This document shows, piece after piece, positions 35,473 to 42,482 of a stretch of 64,000 bases of DNA. Every line of letters starts with the position of its first letter. Within the stretch, counting starts at the first letter, position 1. The DNA is from an uncultured Lachnospiraceae bacterium (GTDB lineage Bacteria > Bacillota > Clostridia > Lachnospirales > Lachnospiraceae), in NCBI GenBank assembly GCA_910584945.1, contig CAJUDY010000010.1, positions 20,793-84,792 on the forward strand. Reading direction: 5' to 3'. A program made the translations under genes and the position numbers. The notes under the pieces were generated by a model, which worked only from the letters and a program-made list of their open reading frames with translations, searched no databases and had not been told where the DNA came from.

Positions 35473-36231
35473 TTACGGCTTTTTTCGCAAACGGTATATC
35501 CGTGTCTTATTTCTTCCAATGGCCTCAATATCATCCATCACAGAGAGTATTTCTCTCGTCCTCGCCATGCTTAACCCCAGCAATTCTGAAATAAAATTGT
35601 ATTTGAGAATCCCGGCTATATCAGACTCGGAAAGGAGCAGATGCGCAGAGGAGGAAAATCTGACCCAAGAAATAAGAGTCTGATGAAAATGTTTAATCTG
35701 AATATCATACTCATTTCCAAACATAAGCATTCCGGCCGCAGTGGGATGAAGCCTTTTATCCTCTTTCGAAAGACCCGCTGCCCCGATTACCCTGAGATAT
35801 TCCTTATCATCCAGTCGCTCAAAAGGATGTCCCGGCTTAAAGGATTTATGGCTGTTGCGATAACCTCGGATGGACTCCTGATTCAAATCTTCAATTTCAG
35901 CCTCCTCAAGAACTTCCATATCCATAGTTTCCTCTGCCTGATCCCTCAGCATTGTTTTTACCTGCAATCTGGTACAGTGGTAATCTCCCTCCCAATTTCT
36001 GCGAAATGTCCCGCCAAACGAGTCATCATTGATGTATACCGGCTTTTGCTCCCGCTTTGCACTCGGCACCCAGATTACCATAATTACGTCATCTGCATCA
36101 GCTACTGAGAAAGTTTCCACGTCATCATCTTTCAAAAGATTGATGCTCGCCTTTTTGCGGTTGTTAATCGTATTCCAGAAATCCTTCTAACCCCTTTCAA
36201 TCTCTTCAAAAACACTTTTGTCAAATAACAT
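35473..36231 (-). pseudogene. Decayed AlbA_2/Schlafen-type ATP-binding gene
   Basis: A start near 36231 gives MLFDKSVFEEIERG, then an in-frame TAG, then KDFWNTINNRKKASINLLKD in the same frame. Intact relatives read ERG-E-K-x-FWNT at that point, so a Glu codon has become stop. The downstream part (VIMVIWVPSAKREQKPVYIN; NWEGDYHCTRLQVKTMLRDQ) is the middle of an AlbA_2-domain protein. After HPTAAGMLMFGNEYDI it jumps to a C-terminal winged helix (LLGLSMARTREILSVMDDIE), suggesting an internal loss. Its N-terminal AlbA_2 core is missing. Probably a relic of a defence or regulatory gene. Confidence 0.75.
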
Positions 36232-36380
36232 CCCCTACTAATCTATCTCACTGATTCATTCTAATCATTTGCTCTAATGATAACATATATAATGTTTTTT
36301 AAAGACAGATTATACTGTTAACATTATAGCAGGTTTTAAGAGTATTTCCCATGATTAGCTTCAATATTTTCTAAATCTAT

Positions 36381-36425
36381 CAAAAAAGCCCCTCAGGATA
36401 CCTGCAAAGCAAATATCCTCGGGGC
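36381..36425 (-). terminator. Rho-independent terminator downstream of spoVAC
   Basis: On the minus strand GCCCCGAGGATA pairs with TATCCTGAGGGGC, with one bulged position, followed by TTTTTT. It ends the spoVAC transcript. Confidence 0.85.
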
Positions 36426-36459
36426 AAACATGGGCATGACATCAGCAAAAATTCCGCTC

Positions 36460-36651
36460 CTACCCTCTCACAATCTGGTTCATTTCCGATTTGGATGTAA
36501 CATTCCTCGCCGCCGCTACCACCTGACGTTTTTCCTCATCATCCAACCTGGCATACGCATCCATACGCAATTCCTTTTTACATGGTAATGGTACGCGCCG
36601 CTTTGCGTCTCCTGCCAGTTCGTCGGAATGCATGACAGAAGTGCTACGCAT
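36460..36651 (-). CDS. Small basic protein (63 residues), unknown
   Basis: ATG (complement of 36649-36651) follows AGAGGAGG. It begins MRSTSVMHSDELAGDAKRRV and ends AARNVTSKSEMNQIVRG, with a DAYARLDDEEKRQVVAAARN helix. No membrane span. It sits 13 bases after spoVAC and just before the terminator, so it may be made in the forespore. I recognise no family. Confidence 0.55.
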   Translation of the reverse strand: MRSTSVMHSDELAGDAKRRVPLPCKKELRMDAYARLDDEEKRQVVAAARNVTSKSEMNQIVRG

Positions 36652-36664
36652 TTGCCTTCCTCCT

Positions 36665-37126
36665 CTAAAATATCCCAATCAGTTTTCCAACCCAGTATAC
36701 CAACCCCAGCACCCAGCTGGTAAAAATTCCGTAGAGGATCACCGGCCCGGCGATGGTGAAGATTTTGCTGCCGATGCCGAAGACCTGCCCCTCCTTTTTG
36801 TACTCGATGGCTGGGGCCGCCACGCCGTTGGCAAATCCGGTGATGGGCACCAGGGCGCCGGCGCCGCCCCACTTGGCGATGGAAGGATAGATATTAAGGC
36901 CCGTCAGCAGGATGCTTAGGAAGACAAGAAGGATAGAGCACCAGGCTCCGGCCGTGTCCTGATCCATGCCCATGCCGGTACAGAAGTTGCGGATCAGCTG
37001 TCCTAAGAGGCAGATGACGCCGCCGGTTAAGAAGGCTTTGAACATCTCATAGGGGAGGTTGTGAGTGGGTGTGACCTGCTTCACATAATCATTGTATTGT
37101 TGCTTTTGTTCTTCGTTTGCATTCAT
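36665..37126 (-). CDS. spoVAC: Stage V sporulation protein AC
   Basis: ATG (complement of 37124-37126) after AAGGAG is chosen over an earlier in-frame codon. It is a 153-residue membrane protein; the family hallmarks are QYNDYVKQVTPTHNLPYEMF, KAFLTGGVICLLGQLIRNFC, WGGAGALVPITGFANGVAAP and PAIEYKKEGQVFGIGSKIFT. SpoVAC is a mechanosensitive component of the dipicolinic acid channel. Unusually it is transcribed divergently from spoVAD, with 169 bases between them, instead of lying in the same operon. Confidence 0.95.
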   Translation of the reverse strand: MNANEEQKQQYNDYVKQVTPTHNLPYEMFKAFLTGGVICLLGQLIRNFCTGMGMDQDTAGAWCSILLVFLSILLTGLNIYPSIAKWGGAGALVPITGFANGVAAPAIEYKKEGQVFGIGSKIFTIAGPVILYGIFTSWVLGLVYWVGKLIGIF

Positions 37127-37295
37127 AAGGGATCGCTCCTTTTTTGAAATCGTGTTTTTCTTTATATTTTCCACAGATATTTTTTTTATACAGGGCTTGG
37201 CTGGGAGTCTTTTTCAAGGATCAAAAATACATATTTTCGCGTCGAACAGGAAGACTAAACGTTAACAAAAATACGTAAAAAGGAGTGGAAAAATA
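37127..37295. promoter_or_regulatory. Divergent control region between spoVAC and spoVAD
   Basis: This AT-rich gap must hold promoters for both genes. SigmaG elements are expected, but I could not place a convincing pair by eye. The only clear sites are the ribosome sites AAGGAG at each end. Confidence 0.4.
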
Positions 37296-38327
37296 ATGAA
37301 TCAGACGAAAGGACGCGCAAGTCTTCAATATAACGAGCCGCCGAAGATCATCGGTGCGGCTTCCATTGTGGGGAGCAAGGAAGGAGACGGGCCTCTGGGC
37401 CACCTTTTTGACCGGATCGAACAGGACCCGAAGTTCGGGAAAAATACCTGGGAGGAAGCCGAGAGCGAGCTGCAGCTTCAGACGGCCAGAAAGGCCATGG
37501 ACAAGGCCGGAATGAATGAAGAACAGGTCCGCTATCTGTTCGCAGGGGATCTTCTGGCCCAGGGGATCGCCACTTCCTATGGGCTGATGGAACTGCAGAT
37601 TCCCCTCTTTGGCTTATACGGCGCCTGCTCCACCTGCGGGGAGAGTTTAAGCCTTGCTTCCATGACCGTGCAGGCGGGGTATGCGGACTGCGTGATGGCC
37701 GTGACCTCCAGTCATTTTGCCAGCGCGGAAAAGGAGTTTCGATTTCCCCTGGAATATGCCGGGCAGCGTCCCCTTTCAACTACCTGGACGGTCACAGGCT
37801 CCGGAGCCTTTCTCCTTGCCGGCAGCGGGTCTCCCTGGGCCGAAGGAGCCTCTGTATGTATCGCCGGAATCACCACGGGTAAAGTGGTGGACTACGGGGT
37901 GAAGGACTCCATGCACATGGGAGCGGCCATGGCCCCGGCGGCGGCGGACACGATCTACCAGCATCTGATGGATTTTGGCAGAGGCGCAGCGGACTACGAC
38001 CGGATCATCACCGGGGATCTGGGCAGCATTGGTCAGACGATCTTAAAAGATTTGATGCGGGAGAGAGGCGTCGAGTTGGGCGATACCCACGAGGACTGCG
38101 GGATGCTGATCTACGATCCGGACACCCAGGACACTCATGCCGGCGGCTCCGGCTGCGGTTGCGCGGCGGCAACCCTGGCGGCCTACATTCTGCCGAAACT
38201 GATGCGGGGAGAGTGGAAGCGGGTACTTTTGGTGCCCACGGGGGCTCTTTTGTCCAAGGTCAGCTTCAACGAGGGCCAGTCTATCCCCGGGATCGCCCAC
38301 GGGGTGGTGCTGGAGCACTGTTCCTGA
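37296..38327 (+). CDS. spoVAD: Stage V sporulation protein AD
   Basis: ATG 37296 follows AAAGGAGTGG. It is 343 residues with a thiolase-like fold and the family landmarks GAASIVGSKEGDGPLGHLFD, GLYGACSTCGESLSLASMTV, SSHFASAEKEFRFPLEYAGQ and HAGGSGCGCAAATLAAYILP. SpoVAD binds dipicolinic acid at the inner membrane of the spore. A spoVAE gene would be expected next but none is in the window. Confidence 0.95.
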   Translation: MNQTKGRASLQYNEPPKIIGAASIVGSKEGDGPLGHLFDRIEQDPKFGKNTWEEAESELQLQTARKAMDKAGMNEEQVRYLFAGDLLAQGIATSYGLMELQIPLFGLYGACSTCGESLSLASMTVQAGYADCVMAVTSSHFASAEKEFRFPLEYAGQRPLSTTWTVTGSGAFLLAGSGSPWAEGASVCIAGITTGKVVDYGVKDSMHMGAAMAPAAADTIYQHLMDFGRGAADYDRIITGDLGSIGQTILKDLMRERGVELGDTHEDCGMLIYDPDTQDTHAGGSGCGCAAATLAAYILPKLMRGEWKRVLLVPTGALLSKVSFNEGQSIPGIAHGVVLEHCS

Positions 38328-38344
38328 GAAGGAGAGCTTAGAAA

Positions 38345-38374
38345 ACAGCCCTGTCGGGCGATCGGCAGGGCTGT
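38345..38374. terminator. Bidirectional terminator after spoVAD
   Basis: ACAGCCCTG pairs with CAGGGCTGT; the flanks are TTT on + and TTTTC on the minus side. It lies between spoVAD and the broken ATPase gene. Confidence 0.75.
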
Positions 38375-38377
38375 CGT

Positions 38378-38809
38378 TTATCTGGCCGTTTCCGGCATTT
38401 CGCACAGTGCCCATAGACGATTGTTCAGACAATACAGAGGAATATTGACCAGCCGGTCCTCTCTGCGGTAGTCGGACATGGAAGTCCGTATGAAGATTTT
38501 TGTAGCATACTTATCGTGAAAGACACGGAGACTCTTTGCACGAAGGTTTTCTTCCGCTTTTACTTCCAGAGGGACATATCCGGTCTCGGCGCTGATTGCA
38601 AGCAGGAGACGTTCCATCTCCAGGCTTCCGCTGAAGACTTCCCGGATTCGTGTATTTTCATCAAAGTTGATATGGTCAGTCTGCTCAAAATATCTGTGAC
38701 CGAATTCCTTCATAAGCCATGTTATTCCGACCTGGCGCGCTCCTTGGATGATCAGCGGCTTTCGGTTTTTCTCTTCTTTCCATTGTATGAGTTGTTGGTA
38801 TGCCGTCAA
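38378..38809 (-). pseudogene. Broken AAA/DUF4143-type ATPase gene
   Basis: The 143-residue frame joins the first 65 or so residues of an AAA ATPase (MTAYQQLIQWKEEKNRKPLI, then IQGARQVGITWLMKEFGHRY) to the C-terminal DUF4143 region (PLEVKAEENLRAKSLRVFHD to RLVNIPLYCLNNRL). Intact family members are about 400 residues, so the middle is deleted. In addition the Walker A GARQVGKT has become GARQVGIT: the essential Lys is replaced by Ile. It cannot be an active ATPase of this family. Confidence 0.8.
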
Positions 38810-38866
38810 TGAAGAAGAAACTGTGGTATACTATCTGTGGAAAGGATAAGGAGGGCAGAAGAGGAA

Positions 38867-39421
38867 ATGGAGAAGATCGAAAGGCAGCTTCGGCTGTATG
38901 AACTGGTGTGCGGCTATGCGATCACGAGTTTTGAAGCCATAGAGAAAGAGTTTCCGAACAGCGGCAGACGGACGATCCAGAGAGACCTGAGGGATCTGAA
39001 GGATGCGGGACTGGTCAGCGTGAACTATGTAAGAAAAGCCCAGGGCTATGTAAAAGAAAAACAGAGACCGAAGTTTAACGAGGACACAGAACCCCGCAGG
39101 AAGGCTCATTTAAAAAGGCTGAACCGGATCGGACGGCTGATGATCGAATTGTATAATGAAGATATCCCGCTGTGGGAGAAAAAAGACAACGAAGAGGATG
39201 GAGATGTCCGGGATTATGTGTCGTCCAAAGATTCCTATCATGAACTGTTTCCGGGCCTGTCGGAGCGGACGAGACAGAGGGATTTTGAAGTCCTTCGCAG
39301 GCTTGGTTATCAGGTTTTTTATGATCACCGGGAGCATTGCTTCAGTCAGGGGGAATTCCATATGGGCTGGGCGGAAGCGCCGGAGGTGATTGATGACGAT
39401 TATCTGGAGGGAACTTGGTAG
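38867..39421 (+). CDS. HTH (DeoR/WYL-like) DNA-binding protein
   Basis: ATG 38867 is used because AAGGAGGG precedes it; an earlier GTG at 38837 is in frame. It is about 184 residues. An N-terminal winged helix reads LVCGYAITSFEAIEKEFPNS, then GRRTIQRDLRDLKDAGLVSV. A second HTH-like stretch lies near ELFPGLSERTRQRDFEVLRR. No WYL sensing domain is visible, although the protein looks complete at its end (DDDYLEGTW). It may be a short regulator; its target is unknown. Its stop overlaps the remains of a HAD gene. Confidence 0.6.
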   Translation: MEKIERQLRLYELVCGYAITSFEAIEKEFPNSGRRTIQRDLRDLKDAGLVSVNYVRKAQGYVKEKQRPKFNEDTEPRRKAHLKRLNRIGRLMIELYNEDIPLWEKKDNEEDGDVRDYVSSKDSYHELFPGLSERTRQRDFEVLRRLGYQVFYDHREHCFSQGEFHMGWAEAPEVIDDDYLEGTW

Positions 39422-40103
39422 GACGACGGGGCCCAGGCGCTCTGCCTGTTCGAGAGCTTATCCTGGATGTACAGAGAAACATGATTTTCCGGCAGAGCAT
39501 ACGGCCGTATTTTGTGAAAGAACTGCTTTTGAAATTTCCGGAATATCATTTTGAATTTATTACGGAAGACAGAACATATGTACGAATATCCGGAAGCGAA
39601 TACATCAAAGATTTTCAGCAGAGGAGCATCTGGCGGAATACCTGGGTCCGGAAAACCCCAGAAGAGTTTGAAGAATATCTGTCACAGTATGTATTTGACG
39701 CGGATGTTTCGGAAATCTGTGACCGGGAGATTTTGAAGATCAATTGTCTGGAGCTGGACCCGGAGCGTTACCGGAGGCTGGAGGATCATATCAGACAGAA
39801 TTCGGACAAGGTTGTAAACGCCCCCTTCGAACCGAAGGTGTTTGAGCTTACTGATCGGGAGGTAGATAAAGGAAAAGCAGTGGAACGCGTGATGTGCATC
39901 GTCGGAGCAGAAAGGGAAGAAGTCGCCGTCTTCGGCGACGGGGATAATGATATCTTCATGCTGGGGCGTTTTCGCTGTGGCTGGCAGTTTCCGGAACAAA
40001 TGCCGAGGCAGATACTGGAATGGAGGCGAGACGGTGATCAGGCCGGGGATTGTATAATGTATTGAAGCACCTGAGGCGACGTGTTATGGAAGAAAAGGAA
40101 TGA
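39415..40103 (+). pseudogene. Truncated and frameshifted Cof-type HAD phosphatase gene
   Basis: The frame carries the C-terminal half of a Cof-like HAD hydrolase: the cap domain (VKELLLKFPEYHFEFITEDR), the motif III Lys in EVDKGKAVERVM, and motif IV VAVFGDGDNDIFML. The N-terminal DxDxT nucleophile motif is absent. After IFML the reading goes astray; a family-like tail, GLYNVLKHL, appears in another frame near 40052-40078, ending at TGA 40101. So there is a 5' deletion and at least one indel. Confidence 0.75.
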
Positions 40104-40242
40104 GTGAGAGAGAAAAAAACTGTTTCAATTGGTGGATGCCGTACCGGATTATAAACGGTGTTATACTATAACGTATTTGCAGGGACTGACAGACGGTGGA
40201 AGGACAGAACTGAACAAAGAAATATTGGAAGTTTTTGGATAA
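40100..40242 (+). pseudogene. Small gene interrupted at a seven-A tract
   Basis: From ATG 40100 the frame reads MSEREKNC and soon stops. If the A tract at 40113-40119 had eight A instead of seven, it would read MSEREKKLFQLVDAVPDYKR, then CYTITYLQGLTDGGRTELNK and EILEVFG-stop, a 47-residue protein ending at 40242. The restored reading looks protein-like. It could be a true frameshift, an assembly error in a homopolymer, or a gene that depends on slippage. The family is not recognised. Confidence 0.45.
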
Positions 40243-40331
40243 AGAAAAAAGTACGTGCATCCTGACAGAAAGTGTGCTACAATAAAATCCGATTTGGATA
40301 TATAATGGTATGTGAGGATGGAGGATGAGAT

Positions 40332-40910
40332 ATGCGGAAGAAGTCACATATATCGCTGGCGAGGTTTCTTGTTCGGGAGGCCGGGGATGATGTGTTGAGG
40401 CGCAGATGGAAGGCATTCTATGTGGGGAGTCTGCTTCCGGACTGCAGGCCGTCGTTTCTGACGGTTCGTCATGAGTACGATGAGACGATTGATCTGGTGG
40501 AGCGCAAGATTCGCGGACTGATGGAAGAGAGGAAGTATCTGTCGGAAGATTCCATGAGATACATGATCGATCTGGGACAGATCTTTCACTATATTGCGGA
40601 CTACTTTACCTTTCCCCATAACAGCAATTATCCCGGGAGCCTCCGAGATCACTGTGTCTATGAGAAATATCTGAAGTTTGGACTGCGTTCCTACATTCGG
40701 GAGCGGGCCCATGCGTTATGTGCAGATGAACGGGAGCGGCTTTATTCGGTGGAAGAGATCCTGGAGTATATTCGCCGAAATCATCAGGAATATATGAAAA
40801 CGTACCGCAGCGTGGAAGAAGACTGCGAGTATATTACCCGTGTGTGTCTGCAGGTTCTGGAGGCCATGGTATATCTTGTACATGTACCTGCGGCGGCTGT
40901 GGTGGCATAG
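40332..40910 (+). CDS. Zinc-dependent phospholipase C-like protein
   Basis: ATG 40332 follows GGAGG. It is 192 residues, with His and Asp residues characteristic of the family: KSHISLARFLVREAG, FYVGSLLPDCRPSFLTVRHE, MIDLGQIFHYIADYFTFPHN and LRDHCVYEKYLKF. These fit the metal-binding helices of the zinc-dependent phospholipase C fold. No signal peptide is seen, so unlike secreted toxins it is probably cytoplasmic. Its substrate is unknown. It ends eleven bases before larE. Confidence 0.75.
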   Translation: MRKKSHISLARFLVREAGDDVLRRRWKAFYVGSLLPDCRPSFLTVRHEYDETIDLVERKIRGLMEERKYLSEDSMRYMIDLGQIFHYIADYFTFPHNSNYPGSLRDHCVYEKYLKFGLRSYIRERAHALCADERERLYSVEEILEYIRRNHQEYMKTYRSVEEDCEYITRVCLQVLEAMVYLVHVPAAAVVA

Positions 40911-40921
40911 GAGTGGGCAAT

Positions 40922-41746
40922 ATGGGATACATAGATGAACTGGAACAAAAGTATGACCAGTTAAAGGACCGGATTGCTTCTGCGGGAAAGGCGGCCATCG
41001 CCTTTTCCGGAGGGGTGGATTCGGTCTTTTTGCTGTATGCGGCAAAGGAGGCTCTGGGAAGCGAAGTGCTGGCTCTGACCATGTCGCTGCGCGCGGTGCC
41101 GAGGAGAGAACTTCGGGAGGCCGTGGAGTTCTGCAGGACGCAGGGGATTCGTCAGCGGGTGGAGACGGTGGATGAATTTTCCATCAAGGGATTCGCGGAC
41201 AATCCGCCCAACCGGTGTTATCTGTGCAAGAGAGCGCTTTTTCAGAGGATGCTGGACGCGGCGATGGCAGAGGGATTTGAGACGCTGATGGAAGGGTCCA
41301 ACCTGGATGACCAGGGAGACTATCGGCCCGGCCTTTTGGCGCTTCAGGAACTTAAGATCCAGAGCCCCCTGAAAGAAACCGGCTTTACCAAGGCGGAAAT
41401 CCGGGAAATGTCCAGGAGGCTTCAGCTTCCCACCTGGGAGAAGCCGTCCATGGCCTGTCTTGCCTCCCGCTTTGCCTATGGGGAAGAGATCACGCCGGAA
41501 AAGATGAAGATGGTGGAGCAGGCGGAGGAATTCCTGGCGGATCTTGGATTTGTGCAGCGCCGGGTGCGGATGCACGGCCACCTGGCCAGGATTGAGCTTT
41601 TGCCGAAGGACATTCCCCGGATCATGGAAGAAAAGCGTTATGAGCAGGCATCGAGACGCCTGAAAGAGCTTGGATTTTCTTATGTCACCCTGGACTTGCA
41701 GGGTTTTGAGAGCGGAAGCATGAATAAAGGACTGAAAAAAGCATGA
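40922..41746 (+). CDS. larE: LarE-type ATP-dependent sulfur transferase
   Basis: ATG 40922 follows TAGGAG; an earlier start would sit inside the previous gene. It is 274 residues. The PP-loop is in AAIAFSGGVDSVFLLYAAKE. NRCYLCKRALFQRML and the conserved cysteine in PSMACLASRFAYGEEITPEK match LarE enzymes that give up a cysteine sulfur to make the nickel-pincer cofactor of lactate racemase. LarB, LarC and LarA are not in the window, so this may be an orphan or have its partners elsewhere. It overlaps tcdA by four bases. Confidence 0.88.
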   Translation: MGYIDELEQKYDQLKDRIASAGKAAIAFSGGVDSVFLLYAAKEALGSEVLALTMSLRAVPRRELREAVEFCRTQGIRQRVETVDEFSIKGFADNPPNRCYLCKRALFQRMLDAAMAEGFETLMEGSNLDDQGDYRPGLLALQELKIQSPLKETGFTKAEIREMSRRLQLPTWEKPSMACLASRFAYGEEITPEKMKMVEQAEEFLADLGFVQRRVRMHGHLARIELLPKDIPRIMEEKRYEQASRRLKELGFSYVTLDLQGFESGSMNKGLKKA

Positions 41747-42465
41747 CAGACGAGACATTTTCCAGAACGAAACTTCTGATCGGGGAGGAGGGTCTCTCCC
41801 GGCTTCGCAGGGCAAAGGTGGCAGTCTTCGGCCTGGGCGGCGTGGGCGGTTACGCGGCGGAGGCTCTGGCCAGGAGCGGCGTCGGACATTTTCTGCTGGT
41901 AGACAATGACGTAGTCAGCGAGAGCAATCTGAACCGCCAGATCATCGCTCTTCGAAGCACCGTCGGTCGATATAAGACTGAGGTGATGAAGGAGCGGATC
42001 GCCGATATCTGTCCGGAGACTCAGGTGGAGGCAAGGGAGTGCTTTTTCCTGCCGGAGCAAAAAAGGCAGTTCTCTTTTGCAGACTATGATTATGTGGTGG
42101 ATGCCATCGATACCGTGTCCGGGAAGCTGGCGCTGGCCGAGTGCTGCGGGGAGGCCGGGACCCCTCTGATCAGCGCCATGGGCGCGGGTAACCGGAGGAA
42201 CCCGGCGGATCTGCAGGTCATGGATCTCTATGAAACCAGCGGCTGCCCTCTGGCCCGGGTGATGCGAAGGGAGCTTCGAAAGCGGGGAATCCCGCATCTC
42301 AAAGTGGTCTGTTCCCGGGAAGAGGCTATGACTCCCCTGGAGCAAATCTGTTCCGGGGAGTCAAAAAAAGTAATTCCCGGAAGTATGGTTTTTGTGCCGG
42401 GGGCAGCGGGCCTTCTTCTGGCTTCGGAGGTAGTAAAAGATTTGCTGACGCAGGCAGATGGATAG
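41743..42465 (+). CDS. tcdA: tRNA threonylcarbamoyladenosine dehydratase (ThiF/E1-like)
   Basis: ATG 41743 overlaps larE (ATGA). It is 240 residues. The E1-like ATP-binding motif is VAVFGLGGVGGYAAEALARS, with VDNDVVSESNLNRQIIALRS and VVDAIDTVSGKLALAECCGE following. It matches TcdA/CsdL, which uses ATP to cyclise t6A to ct6A in tRNA. Family members differ in their catalytic Cys, so activity is likely but not proven from sequence. Confidence 0.9.
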   Translation: MTDETFSRTKLLIGEEGLSRLRRAKVAVFGLGGVGGYAAEALARSGVGHFLLVDNDVVSESNLNRQIIALRSTVGRYKTEVMKERIADICPETQVEARECFFLPEQKRQFSFADYDYVVDAIDTVSGKLALAECCGEAGTPLISAMGAGNRRNPADLQVMDLYETSGCPLARVMRRELRKRGIPHLKVVCSREEAMTPLEQICSGESKKVIPGSMVFVPGAAGLLLASEVVKDLLTQADG

Positions 42466-42482
42466 AGGATAAGAAAAGCAGT

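Noticed and set aside
36232..36380. AT-rich gap beside the broken AlbA_2 gene
   Set aside because: No gene, clear repeat or RNA structure could be supported.
37127..37295. Search for SigmaG promoters of spoVAC and spoVAD
   Set aside because: Weak TGTATA-like words exist, but no pair with acceptable spacing was convincing, so none is annotated.
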